Source: Lasiodiplodia sp. COLG20 (taxonomy: Eukaryota > Ascomycota > Dothideomycetes > Botryosphaeriales > Botryosphaeriaceae). Taken from it: 64,000 bases of DNA. The notes beneath the pieces are model-generated. The model searched no databases. It was not told the origin of the DNA and saw only the letters and a list, made by a program, of their open reading frames with translations. A program made the position numbers and the translations under genes. Each line of letters opens with the position of its first letter. The stretch's first letter is position 1. Shown piece after piece: positions 1 through 11,304 of this stretch. Location: assembly GCA_009801085.1 (NCBI GenBank), contig VNWV01000012.1:124001-188000 (forward strand), in the 5' to 3' direction.

Positions 1-199
1 CTCAATGAATACGCCCGATGCCAATGCCAATCCCCAACCATCCGCCATTCCCAAGTCAAAATCGTACAGAAACTATGTGTGGTTCCTCAAGCTCATCTCT
101 TTGTGCTTTTTTGGCCGAATACTACACCAAGGCGTTTGCGTGCCCTATGGACAATATCGGTGAAGGATGATGGGAGCAAATTTATAGGGGGGAAGAGAA

Positions 200-3100
200 T
201 TACATCACCACGCAATTTTCTTCGTGCTGCTCCTTGTTGGAGCGAGACAGGCGTTCACGTCCTTTCTGGACCTTGGCACCACCTCGCTTGAGCTCCTCAA
301 GACGTTCACGCGCCTTGGGGAAATTGTATGCTAAGAAACAATCCTGTTAGCGATCCGATGCAGACATACTCGGGCTGACAGTAGATGAACTTACAGGCTG
401 CCCGACCATACCATCTCTTCGCCTCCTCTAAGCTCCTCGGGCAACCAATTCCGACTTCGGTATAGTATCCCATGGCAAACCTAAAATTGTTGTTAGACGC
501 TTCATGGAGGACATGTAGATGGAAAGAACACTCACATTGCCTTCGGGAGCGGTGGATCCGCGCACGCCGCCTTCCGCGCCCACAAGTAGGCTTCGGTGTC
601 GCTCTGCTCCAGGATACCTGGACTGCCGGTGAGGTACCAACCGGACAGTGCCAACTCGCTCTGATGCTCTTCCTGGGCCGCTGCACGCGTGTACCACGCG
701 ATACTTTTCTTCGTGTCGACGGGGCAGCCGAGCGATCCGTACTCGAACGCCTCTCCGAGACGGAACTGCGAGAACTTGTAGCCGTAATCGGCCGCCTTCT
801 TGAACAGGTTGAAGGCGTATTGCTCGTCGCGAGCAACAACGTCGGCGGCAGCATCCCGGGAACCGGCCTTGTTCGAGTACAAGAGGGCGAGCTCATGCAG
901 CGCGTGTGGGTTCTCTTCGTTGGCGTGGTCGGCAGCGCGCTTGAGCCAGGTGATGGCTTCCGCCGGAGATTTCTGTTGGTTCAGGAGGCCCTTGAGCAGG
1001 ATCATGCCCATCTTGTACATGGCAGCAGTGTCCCCAAGAGCTGCTGCGCGCTTGTACCACTGCACTGCCTTGACTGGGTCTTTACGAGTGCCACCGCCAT
1101 CTTCAGCACCAATCTCACAGCAGACGGCGGTGCGGTACGCTGCTTGAGCATGTCCCAGCTTCGCAGCCTCCAGATACATTGAGAAGGCCTCCTTCTCGTT
1201 GGGCTCAAGGCCAAGCTGACCGGATCCCAGGCTGTCTGCCATGTAGAACATAGCCTCTGGATGTTTGTTATGAGCAAGTTTCTTGACAATCTTTTGTGCC
1301 TCCAGGGTGTAACGCTCCCGGTTCTTGTTGCGAGTCTTCGGATCTGCACGGCCGCCTTCATCTGCCAGCACAGCAGCAGCCTCGACGAGCTTTTTCGCGA
1401 AGCGCAACTGAAGGTCTTTATCACTCGGACGAGAGGCGGCATCATTCCGAAGTCTCGCCAATTGGTCCATGGTGATTGGGTCAGACCCGCGACGAGCTTT
1501 TCTCTGAGACCCGCTGGTGGAAGGACCGCCAGGAACGTCCGGGTTGGGATTACCATTATGTTGACGGATTGGAATTGGCTTTCCTGACTGCTGCGGCGCT
1601 TGCTGCCCACCAGGCGGCTGAAGTCCAGGACGAACTGGGGATGGATGATGCGGCAGGGCGTCTGGATTAGCATTGCGATTGTCGGCTGGGCTCATCATAT
1701 TGTTGCCACGTTGCTCGACTGGGCTCATCATATTATTTCCTCGCTGAGGGCTCATCATGTTTTTCCGTTGGTCTGCTGGACTCATCACGTTGTTCCGCTG
1801 ATCTACGGGACTCATCATGTTGTTCGGTCCGCGCGGCCCCATATTGGTTTGCAATGGTGGACCGCGTGCTCTGTGGTCGGGGAGTGGTTGATTGGGAGGG
1901 CCATTGTTGTAACGTCCATTTGGTCCAGGGTCAGACGACTGGCTCATTTCCGTAGCATTGCGTTGCAAGTGGTCAGGCCGGCCTCCGTACGGACGCATTC
2001 CAGGACCTGCAGGGCCTGGAGGACCAGGGGTGCCGCGAGGCATGTTCGGCGCAGGAGCGCCATAAGCCTGTCCAGGCGGTCCACGTCCGTATCCTGACGA
2101 TGTTCCCGGGCGTGGAGGCGGCGGTGCCTGGCCATAGCCACCGTACCCTCCCTGGTCATTGAAGGTCTGGGTTCGCGACATTTGCGGCATAGGCGGCGCA
2201 TCATCGGGGGTGTAATTGGGTTCCTGGCCTCTGTTGAAATCCGGTTGAGATCTACTCCTGTGCAGTGGTTGGCTGAAGTTTGAGTTAGACCGTCCGCGCG
2301 GCTCAGGAGGGTAGTCCTGCTGATGGGCTGCGGGAGCATTGGTGCCGGGAACTCCAGTCAGATGCTCTTCAAAGGAGAGGCCGCGTCGATGTGTAGGTGC
2401 TTGTGGGGCGCTGTCGAAATCCGGCATCTCGGCTTCAATAGCATCCTCACGACTCAAAGGTTTGCGTGGGTCATGACCGTGCTGATTGTTATAATAGTGA
2501 TCAACCACTTCTTCCACAGTATCACGTTTGTCGGGCTGGTACTTAAGAGGGGCATAAGGTGCAGGATGCTGCGCTTGCTGCGGAGGCTGCGCTTGCTGCG
2601 GAGGCGGCGGTCGCCTTTCACCACCGGAAGTGGTCGGCCGAGAAATATAGCTTTCCGAATCGGGACCGTAGTAACCTGCAACTGGACCGGGCTCTTGCCA
2701 CTGTTGTCCATACTCGTCCTGGTAGTTCTGTGGCATCGTCTGTGAGCGCGCAAGCGGTCGGGGTTGTTCAGGTGAACCAAAGGGCATGCGAAAACCTCCA
2801 ATTGAATTGTCGGGTTTGGCGGTATGCGATCGCTGCGGCGGCGGAGGATGGTCGAACTGATCGTGCCCGCGTGCGTATCCTGGCATATGTGGCCTGTTGC
2901 CATCCAAACTTGGGCGTGGTCCGTCACTCGCTTTGCTCATCTTCCGTGGAGCGTTCCTATAAGGGTCGCCATTGGGCGCTCCGGAACCCGGGCCATTCTT
3001 CATGGTCTCATTAGCTGCGTCGTTCCTTACAGGGCGACCTTTCGATCTCGGGGGGCTCTTCATGTTCGAAAATACCGGGAAAGGGTTGTCGAAGGGCAGC

Positions 3101-3682
3101 GTTTCGGGCGAAGCTGGGTGATTGTTCGCTGTCTAGCTGTAAGTAGAACACTCAACTTTTCGAATAGAGCATGTGCTTACGTGCTCTAGCGACTCGCGGC
3201 GGAGCGTTCTGATGCGGGGGTCTCCCGCGACCCATCGGCTCGCCGTTGGGACCGTAGTCCTGCGGCGGCCGTCCACCTTGCGGGGGACCACGCGGTGGCG
3301 GGCCTCCGTAACCTCCTCGTCCTGGAGGACCATATCCTCCACGACCTCGAGGGGCCGGACCAGGGCCTCCGCCACGGCCGCGTGGAGCACCTCCAGGCGG
3401 CGGGCCTTGACCGTAGCTCTGCGGAGGTCTCCCGTAACCGGCTGGAGGACCATTCTGACGAGGAGGCGGGCCTTGCTGCTGCTGGTAGCCACCGTCATAT
3501 CCTCCGGAGTATCCACCTCCATAGCCATCATCGTAGTAGCCGTTCTGATATCCGTCGTCGTATCCGTAGTCGTATTGCTGGGCCTGCCCGTAGCCGTTGT
3601 TATAATGAGCGTCATCGTAGCCGCCCTGGTCGTAGTATTGGCGTGGGGGCGGGCGGTAGTTCTGGTGGGCGTCGTAGGCCAT
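200..3682 (-). CDS. Chitin synthase activator, Skt5/Chs4-like Sel1-repeat protein
   Basis: Predicted 1,103-residue regulator of chitin synthase III, acting at sites of cell wall growth. I see four exons: 3682-3181, 3128-536, 480-395 and 330-200. The 52-base first intron must end at CTAGACAG to stay open. The first ~600 residues are low-complexity (Tyr/Gly/Gln-rich, then Pro/Arg-rich) and presumably disordered. They include a conserved-looking LPFDNPFP stretch right after intron 1 and five NNMMSP-type repeats. The C-terminal ~400 residues hold successive Sel1-like helical repeats (A-x-x-L-G-x-x-x-A motifs). The last residues are CVVM, a CaaX prenylation box, as known for yeast Chs4. That box is only reached if the last two introns are spliced, which supports the model. 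It is transcribed divergently from CBP4. Confidence 0.93.
1687..1830 (-). repeat. Coding minisatellite, five NNMMSP-type units
   Basis: Inside the Skt5-like gene, the phrase CTCATCAT(A/G)TT recurs five times at roughly 24-36 base spacing. On the coding strand this gives five copies of an N-x-M-S-P motif followed by D/E-Q-R-type linkers. The units have diverged in DNA but keep the Met-Ser-Pro core. Variation in copy number between strains is plausible. Confidence 0.85.
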
Positions 3683-4543
3683 GTTGGGCGACGCGACTTG
3701 CGCGGCGGGGGAGCGAAAGCGGTGGTGTTGAGTTCGGTCGCAAGGGAGCGGCGGGAAAGGAACGGCTTTGGGTTGGGCGCGTGATGCCTGCCACGCAGTA
3801 AGGCGCTTTGGCACCTTAATACAGGCAGAGGTGACGGGCTACGGACTTGTCGTATTGCAGTCGCTGGGCGTGTCGAGGTTGAAATTGCTCGGCTATAGGC
3901 AGATCGACATGACTTGGCTTGGGTTGGCGGGAACAATCGCAATTACAGACGCCGCACAGTCCGGATTGGGGAGCTGAAGCTGGATGTGTCGGAGGCTAAG
4001 CAAAGCTTGCGCTGGAGATTGATGCGTTTCAAAGCACCCCGGCGCACAGGGTCGGGTTTTGGGGCGAGAGCGGCGGAGGCCAATGGCGGCTGTTGGGCGC
4101 AGAAACGTGGGCCGTCAGGGTCGCACAGCTGCTCGGTCTGTCCGGGCCAGCGCGCGAAAAGAGAGACTGGGGCGGGCGAGCGCGAACCGCAGAAGGCGAG
4201 TTGGAGTGTTTGCTTCGCGCGTAGCTCTCCAGTCCACAGCGGCACAAGACAGGGCAGTGGCGCGATGACGACCAATCACTGGCGGCCCAGCGTGCTTTAA
4301 TTTCAGCCGTCAGCGCCTTCCCAAATTTACGTATTCGCGCCACAGCTAAGCCACAGCTCGCGCCCGAAAATCGATGACACGGGCGATCCGAAGCCAATCG
4401 CAACCCCATCGTTCAACGAGTCTACTCGCTGACGACCGCGCGTGACCTGAAGAACCCGCTCTCTCCGTGCTGCTACCGCGTCGCTGCTGCTGATCAACGT
4501 CACTGCGCCTGTTTCACCCCGATTCGCCCTCGCCACCGCCGAC
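3683..4543. promoter_or_regulatory. Divergent promoter between Skt5-like gene and CBP4
   Basis: An 861-base spacer between two start codons on opposite strands. It is GC-rich with no credible coding content. I saw no clear TATA box. Both genes presumably have their core promoters here. Confidence 0.5.
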
Positions 4544-5203
4544 ATGCCTGGGGCCTCGACCTACTTCAAGATGTTCGCCGCGTGGGTCCGCCGTCACTCC
4601 CGGCGCGACCACTGAACGCTGACAGTCGGACAGGGGCGCTGTGTTGTGCATCGGAGGTCCCGCACTTACCTACTACGTAACGCCCACCGAGGAGGAGCTG
4701 TTCAAGGTATGCGTCTTACTTGCATCAATTATGCCTCTATTTCCTCTATCACCATTTCCATCAGAGTTGGAATCAATGTGACACTGCATCACCACTCTAC
4801 TTTCGTCAGATCATTGGCGAGGTCTTCCGATCTTCTGTCCTCCTGGCTCGACCCACTTGGTTCCTTGGTCAGGACCGTAGCTCACGCGCCAACAGAGATA
4901 CAACCCGGAGCTGCAGAAGCGCTCGTTGGAGAACCGTATCGGAAAGCAGCAGGATTTCGACGACTTCGTCACCAGGTTAAAAGAGTATTCCAAGTCGGAC
5001 AAGCCGAGTATGCAAGCCCGCTCCACCACATCCCTCGAGTCCTCAACACTGACCCGGTTACCGCAGTCTGGGAAGCCGCAGAGGAAGCACAGCGCAAGCA
5101 CGCGGCACTGCAGCGCCAGAAGATTCTGGACGAACAGCGCCAGTTGGCTGCTGATGTTGAGAAGAGGCGCCAAGAGATTCGGCAGTCTGCAGGAGAGCAG
5201 TAA
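4544..5203 (+). CDS. CBP4: Cytochrome b mRNA-processing protein 4 (CBP4), complex III assembly factor
   Basis: Predicted 119-residue mitochondrial inner-membrane protein needed for assembly of the cytochrome bc1 complex. Exons are 4544-4581, 4634-4706, 4896-5007 and 5067-5203. The first is only 38 bases, so an automatic caller would easily miss the true start. The spliced protein has a short N-terminus, one hydrophobic segment (about residues 10-25, ending in [11 protein letters not shown]), then the family's [16 protein letters not shown] block, a [17 protein letters not shown] block and a charged, Gln/Arg-rich coiled tail. These match fungal CBP4 proteins closely. Phases add up exactly over the three introns. 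Confidence 0.93.
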
Positions 5204-7078
5204 AGGTTGTTGTGGTCTCACTCCCTCGCAGGTTTCCTTGCCTCATGTCTAGCTGTATGATATCATCCAACACATGTACCAACAGAACCCCGTCGCTAAG
5301 CATTTCGGCGGTGGTCATGAATGCGACGACCGGTTACGTGATATTCGGTTGGTGCAAAGATTGTCTTTTGGTTCATCGTTACGGTTCCAGTCTCCCCAAC
5401 ATCTTTCATGCTGGGCTCTCTCAGCGCATGAGACAAATGGCGAATCTCGAGTAAGAGTAAGAGTCTTTGACCGCGCAGACTTCAGCACGACTTCGCGTTT
5501 CAAAAGGGGCTGAGTACTGTGTATGAGCGTGCAAGGTACCTTATTACTCTCCCATCGTGCCGAGAACCGTCACGTCTGTCCGTCTTGCGATCTTTTCCAT
5601 ACTGTTGTACTGGAAAGACTAGATTCAGATCATGATTGCATCACGTAGGCGATCCTGCCAAGCGCAGCGAACTCAACCCGAAACGCGAACTGTCGCGGTT
5701 CTTTCCAATTAAAGTTCGAGGCATGATCAGCTCACAGGAACGTCACGGCCCGATAGTCGGACGCATTGGAACACGCATGGTAGCATGCATTCGTAAAGCT
5801 GATGGAACCTTTCTTTTCTCTGCCTGTACCTAATACGGCAGTTCCCAACATCGAACTTGGATTGCTATGACGTGTTCCGTCTCATCCAGCCATGTCGCAC
5901 TTCTTAACGCCAAGACGCACTGTAGGTGTTGATACACAAGTGACTGTTCTGTATGCTGCAAGGAGCTGCATAGCGTGTATGGCTCTAGGCCTTTTCGGTA
6001 AGATGTGTTGCCGGTTTGGTTCCTGCATTAGTTTGGTCGCAAGATATGCGCCCAATCTGTTGAGTGGGAGAAGAGAAAGTAATGAAATCGGCAGGATTAT
6101 TAGTGCATCCATGTACGTATTGAATCGCGTCGGAGAATCCTGGTTGCTTTCATGTCCAATTGGTAGATTTGCGAAGTGTAAAGAGAGTTCATAATCGATC
6201 ATGCAGCGTGCAGGACAACACAGTTGAGACGCCCTCGGATTGTCGACAGATTCAACAAAACAAATTGCGCAGTGTTATCTCTATGCCCCGAGAAGTTGCC
6301 CCCCACATGCAACCCGTCCAGATTGGGGTTGAGTAGCAGTACCGTGTACCTTTTGTTGTTGTTTTTGGCAATGTCGGTCACTGCACGTGGCATGATCAAA
6401 TTCGTGTTAGTCATAACTACTGGATATTCTCGAACTTTTTTAGATTGCTGTCTAAAGGAATGCTTTCACTTGAGCTAGGGGTGAGAGCCCTTTGGCGTAT
6501 GAAAGAATACCTCCACGAGTATTAATCCCAACATGGTAACCGAAACGTCCGGCCCGCTCCAACGATAATCCCAACAAAAGGCGGTGCCGCCAACAATTGC
6601 TTCAACATGTTCATTTTGACGAAAGATTGATCCTACGCTTGCTTTAGTCGTTAAATTTCACAAACATTGAAGGCCACATGCTTTGGTATTTCCTATTAGA
6701 GGGCCTCGGAACCTATTAGGTCATAAGAAAAGAGAAATACAGGCCAATACGTAGCCCGGCCACCATGCTGGACCAGGAGCCAGCTCAAGTCTCGCTTGAT
6801 GCTGTTGAGTCATCAAGCTGGAGCGCAAGTTTCATCTCATTCAACGTTTTGATCAAACACAAATATTTGGAAGACTGTGAAAGCCTAGAAGTTAACGCTT
6901 GTAGCTGTCACCAGCAAGTAAGGAAACCTCTACGAAAGGCGAACTGAAGACCAATAGTTGATTCTACCAAAAAGATTTTCAAGAAGAAATACCAAAAAAA
7001 AAAAATACAGGTTGAGTTGCAAGCATATCCGTACTTTGTTGAAGTAAAATAACTCAGGAGATTACCATCACTTATCAA
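5204..7078. other. Intergenic, no gene seen
   Basis: About 1.9 kb between the convergent CBP4 and retropepsin-like genes. Small open frames are present on both strands (for example 5892-6194), but none has a recognisable domain, plausible splicing or conserved motif. Near 6,990-7,005 there is a run of 13 A residues. I see nothing else. Confidence 0.5.
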
Positions 7079-8440
7079 CTACGGTGAAACAAAAGAAGTC
7101 GTGGCGACTGTAGGCTTTTGGGTTTTAATACCCTTCCGTAGAATTCGAACAAACCAAGGACTTCTTTTTGAACTGTTGTCTGCTATCGGGACCGGATGCA
7201 CTATTGGTGATGTCACGCTCTGGGAAGGTGTAGTCTCGGTGCGGATCTTACGATGAACTTGTTTAAGTTCATCTTGGATTTCCGGAGGAAGACTTGGATC
7301 TGGTATTTTCTTCCATTTTCGCAAGATAATGAGGCAGAGATCAGCCGGAGTCTCTGACATCTGATCTTCGGGAAGCTCGGTGTAGAAATGATCTTCATAC
7401 AACGAAAAAACGTGATTGTCGTATAAGAATTCGTTGCCGAGAATCACTCCGCACGCCAAGTCATCCAAAATGTGGAAATCCAGCATGTGCGGAGAGCTTG
7501 TGCTCTCAGCGCCGAAAATCCACTCCGCGCCCAATACCATCCCAGTTGTGTCGGTAGTAGAGCCGTCAGCAAATTCCAGGGTTGCTATATGTTCCTTTCC
7601 TCGGTGGATGGTCAGGCCGAGTCTTTCTGCATTGGCGCGAGACATGACGTTGACCTCTGCTCCGGTATCTGCAAGTGCTCCGATGGTCTGACCGTTGATT
7701 GAACCCATCAATCGCTCCTCTGGTACATCGATCAAGTTGATTCCAAAGCGACGCGAGCAAGAGTTGATCACACTCTCTTTGACTCGTCTGGCGAAGTGCT
7801 TTCCAAGAGTTTTGGTCTTCTTCAAGAAATCTTTCCCCAATATACATCTCTGTGTGCAGTTTTTAACGACGTGGAACACAAGTGAGTAAGATTCCGGCTC
7901 GTTCAAGAAGGAAAATGGTAGTGAAACCGTGCCCAGACTATGGATTTCGCTTTTCTGCGGGAGTTTCAAGGTTCGACCTTCCGAGCGTTTGATATCCAGG
8001 TGGAGCTCAGAAGCGAGCGTCTCGGATATAACATCATATCTAGAGCCGGTATCTGCTAGCGCGGTGATCCTAAAACCAGCCAGGGAAGCCGGCACTTTCC
8101 ACTCCCGCTTTATGCCGTGCAGAAAATGCAGCGAACTGCCATTGCACACATTGCGGTCCGGACCGGTATCACCGTCACTTCGACGGTCTTCGAGGTGCTT
8201 TATGTGTCTAGCAAGATACGTCAGTATGCCCTCATATTCCAAGGGTATTGGCAGGGGAGGCTTGTGCGTTCTACTGAGGAAGACGGACGAATGTTCTTAC
8301 CTTCTCACTTGTTCCTCTAGAGCATGCAATTCTTCCATATTTCTTATTCTCTGTTGTCCTGTTTCCGATATTTTCCGGGATATTTGCATATACACCATTT
8401 CGAAACGCCGACGAAAGGATTCTGTCTCTTTTTCTTCCAT
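7079..8440 (-). CDS. Protein with two tandem retropepsin-like aspartyl protease domains
   Basis: The main open frame runs from 8273 down to 7079. It holds two copies of the same fold signature. The first copy has ALADTGSRYDVIS followed about 67 residues later by ILGKDFL. The second has ALADTGAEVNVMS followed by ILGNEFL. Each pair is the catalytic DTG plus the hydrophobic-hydrophobic-Gly turn of retroviral-type aspartic proteases, which normally work as homodimers of one such domain. A tail of ~100 residues rich in Pro, Ser and Lys follows. The frame has no internal ATG suited to be the start. An upstream exon (8440-8301) starting at ATG adds a Glu/Arg-rich helical N-terminus, but an in-frame TAA lies between them (see findings). 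No reverse transcriptase, RNase H or integrase is visible nearby, so this looks like a host gene. Its function is unknown. Confidence 0.72.
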
Positions 8441-8995
8441 ATCGAAAGGAAAAGTAGGAGGAAGACAAAGAGGAGGAAGTGAAGGATATTAGTGATGTAA
8501 CATCAATGGTGTCTGAAGGCTTAATGTAGCCAGATTGAAGAGAGTCTTTGCGTGTGGAGTGATGGACAAACAATGACTTCATATGAAGGTACACTGATTC
8601 CACTTCACTCGTAGAGCAACACGAAAAGTGTAGAATGAAGGGAAAAGGAAAAGGGATGGAAATGAGAAAGTGGTGGAAAGAGGTAGAAAAGACGGTGGAG
8701 AAGGGGAAATAGTAAATAGTTGTGGCCAATCAAGCCTGATGATGATGATGTCAGGCATGTGAAGTGCGGCATTGCTGCAATTAGTAGAACAAGGGTAGTG
8801 CATTGCCACGTAGTATTGGCGGCGGGCCGATTGGAACTCAAGGCAGACACGCAGGACGGGCTGAAGGCTGGATCACAAGAACCAGACATTCCTGGAAATT
8901 TACTAACTCTTCGAATATCTCTATCATACTACAGAAGAACACACTATCGTGCAGTATCTTCGCGTTATTCCTGTATTTCTACAGACTGATGAGCG
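8441..8995. promoter_or_regulatory. Divergent spacer with purine/pyrimidine-biased tract
   Basis: This 555-base spacer separates the retropepsin-like gene from the DUF6594 gene. From about 8,625 to 8,710 the plus strand is almost entirely purine, an (A/G)-rich tract typical of fungal promoters and untranslated leaders. No ORF in it looks real. Confidence 0.45.
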
Positions 8996-9907
8996 ATGGA
9001 AAGCGCCCCAGCAAGGAATGGATACCCAGCTCTTGCTGCTAAAATCGCTCAAGATCCAGATGACGAGACCCTCATATATCGCCGATTCAACCGCTTAAGC
9101 ACTCGGAACCTACTTTTTCTACAGTGCCAGTTGATAGAGCTAGAAGCCGAGCTAGATCGCTACGATGAAACAGCAGGATACAAACAGTCACAACTTCATT
9201 GGGAGGATTTTGCGAAACAAGTCAAGCACGCCGGTAGCCCAGAGCAAAAAGCAATGAAATTACAAAACAAAATCCAAAAAAAACTTCACGAATACCGTAC
9301 GTAGTAAATCATTCCAGCCAGGGCTGGTGGTAGCTAATGGGCCGCAGATGAAGCATTGTTGCTACAAGCGCGGATAGCAAGGCTGGATCGACCGAGTTCG
9401 CGAGTGCTGTCAGCCTTGAAAAATTGGTTCACTGGCGCCTACCTCGGCTTGAGCGGCGGTGAAACACTTCCCATCGTCGGTGGGAAGGCTGAGCATCTGC
9501 TCGAGGACGAAAACGATTTAGTAGCGCTCAAACCCCCTCCTGACCAAGACCTCTTATCCAAGACGCTTCGCAACCATTGGAGGCCGCTTGGAAAATGCCA
9601 GCAAGGCTCAGCAGACGGGGCTGAGTACTATCTAGAGCGCCATGTCACACGGCTCGTTGCCATAATCAGCTCCATGGTTGCTGCGATGTTGCTGATTGGT
9701 GCTGTGGTGGTCCTGCACTTCATCCAAAAGGCTGGGGCCAGGTTGGGCATGATTGCATGCTTCACGATTCTCTTCGCGCTCAGCCTCGGCCTTCTGACCA
9801 ATGCGATGCGTGCCGAGATTTTTGCGGCGACGGCTGCCTACGCTGCGGTGTTGGTCGTGTTCGTCTCCGGGGATTTGGGCAATTTGCAGTGTACCTGTGG
9901 ACCGTGA
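8996..9907 (+). CDS. DUF6594 family membrane protein
   Basis: Predicted 286-residue protein of the fungal DUF6594 family; its biochemical role is unknown. Exons are 8996-9296 and 9348-9907 with a 51-base intron. The N-terminal half has the family's opening block (GYPALAAKIAQDPD, then IYRRFNRLSTRNLLFLQ, then a heptad-like ELEAELDRYDE helix). The middle holds the RPSSRVLSALKNWF and LVALKPPPDQD blocks. The C-terminal ~95 residues form two to three membrane-spanning helices containing the highly conserved LLTNAMRAEIFAATAAYAAV stretch. The length and block order are complete for the family. The gene diverges from the retropepsin-like gene. Confidence 0.9.
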
Positions 9908-11304
9908 AAAGAAGGATCTCACATTTTTTGTAGCGGTGAAGCATGTGGAGATGCCACGGATGTTGCTGAGTCAACTGTAAAGCGTGAAGACGCGGAAGTG
10001 ACGCGAACGGGGAGGTTCGCCAGCAAGGCTGTAGTCATGGAAATTTGGGGGCCGTTTCGATCATGCCATACATTTGCTCAATTTAGCGTGATGCATTAGC
10101 GTTGAGTTTCTTTACAGTCCCCTCTCGCAGCCAATGACTAGCGTGGATTTTTTTGGTCATGTCATGGGTAGCTGAAGCTATCGTCCGGACGTGTATGTAG
10201 AATTTTTAATTAGACATTCTCGTCCGGACGATAGCTTCAACTATTCACATATGTTAATTTTCTAAGGCAAAGCTGGAGGCATAGTTACGCTATGTTCTAG
10301 AGCCCAGCTATTCTTCGCGCTAGCCATCGGCTGCAGCACCCCTCTGTACATGACAGTTGCGGCTCACTTCTCGTTGCCCATATTTTGCCTCGAGATGCTC
10401 GTGTCAGAAACCGTCGTTTAGCCTGAGGTTCAACGTGGGGATCAGATCAGCGTGACAACCAGCACGTTGTGGAGGGGCTGCATGTCGGTGTGCAAGATGA
10501 CACGTGAAAAAGTGGATATAGGCAAGATACGTGCTAAGAGAGCTGAGTGGCCGAAGTAGAGCGGGATATGATGATGGATATTGGTGGTGAGGAAGACGAT
10601 GAGATGCTGATCAATTTTTTTGCGGACTGGAACAGGGAAATCCGGAGTAGGACAAAATCTACTTCCTCGAAAGATCCATCAAGAAGCTGCAATGTCAAAT
10701 TTCTCCGCGCCCGCAAAATCCCGACGTCCCCACTGGATGTGCAGACAAGTCATGCAAACGTGTAGTTCCGTTATTGCATCCTCACCGCCACGAGGCCACC
10801 CTAGTCCAAGGGCAAATTGCATGATCTACATGAATTATGAGGTGCAAAAATCAAGCTGGTCCTTGCTCACTCGTCTTATGATTGTTCATTTGAACCATGT
10901 CAGTTGTTGTCAGCAGCGGTTGCGCTTTTCACTTCGAGTATCACTTGCATCAAAGGCACAGAAAAGTCATGAGGCGGGAGCCGAAACTCCCAAGCCGCAG
11001 TTAGGGTATTTTTAAAAATTACAAATACAACTCTATAAGCTCTATAGTCGTACCCGTTAGAGCATTAGATATTAAGCTGCACTTCTCTTCCCCCTTCTCA
11101 GCAACAACCTCCTCCCAACCCCGCAACTGCCACTCTCTTCCCCGCACCCACTCACTCCCTCCAACTTCCACCGCATTAACCCATCCCACACTCCCAACTA
11201 GATCCCACAACTCCCACCACCATTTTTATTCACACTTCATCACTCTTCCAACTCGTGCCACTGCAGCTCGTAGAGAGAGAAAATTGCTTTCAAGAGAAGG
11301 CAAT
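9908..11304. other. Intergenic region carrying foldback element copy A
   Basis: About 1.4 kb between the DUF6594 gene and the secreted-protein gene. It contains the MITE-like element at 10113-10348. From 11,080 to 11,220 the plus strand is strongly C/T-rich, in the 3' flank of the secreted-protein gene. A small open frame at 10547-10765 has no support. Confidence 0.5.
10113..10348. mobile_element. TA-flanked foldback MITE, copy A
   Basis: A complete copy of about 236 bases. The ends are imperfect inverted repeats; the right end reads, on the minus strand, TACAGAGGGGTGCTGCAGCC. Both ends abut TA, the usual Tc1/mariner target duplication. Inside is a hairpin, with arms at 10173-10191 and 10221-10239 reading TGAAGCTATCGTCCGGACG and its complement. 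Each arm also contains the self-complementary core CGTCCGGACG. There is no coding capacity. The same layout recurs at 15.4, 23.3 and 31.1 kb. Confidence 0.82.

Noticed and set aside
472..1182. 236-residue plus-strand frame
   Set aside because: Antisense to the Sel1-repeat exon of the Skt5-like gene; no independent motif.
10547..10765. 72-residue plus-strand frame after MITE copy A
   Set aside because: A Met- and Asp/Glu-rich start gives it a gene-like look, but there is no family match, no splice extension and no promoter signal.
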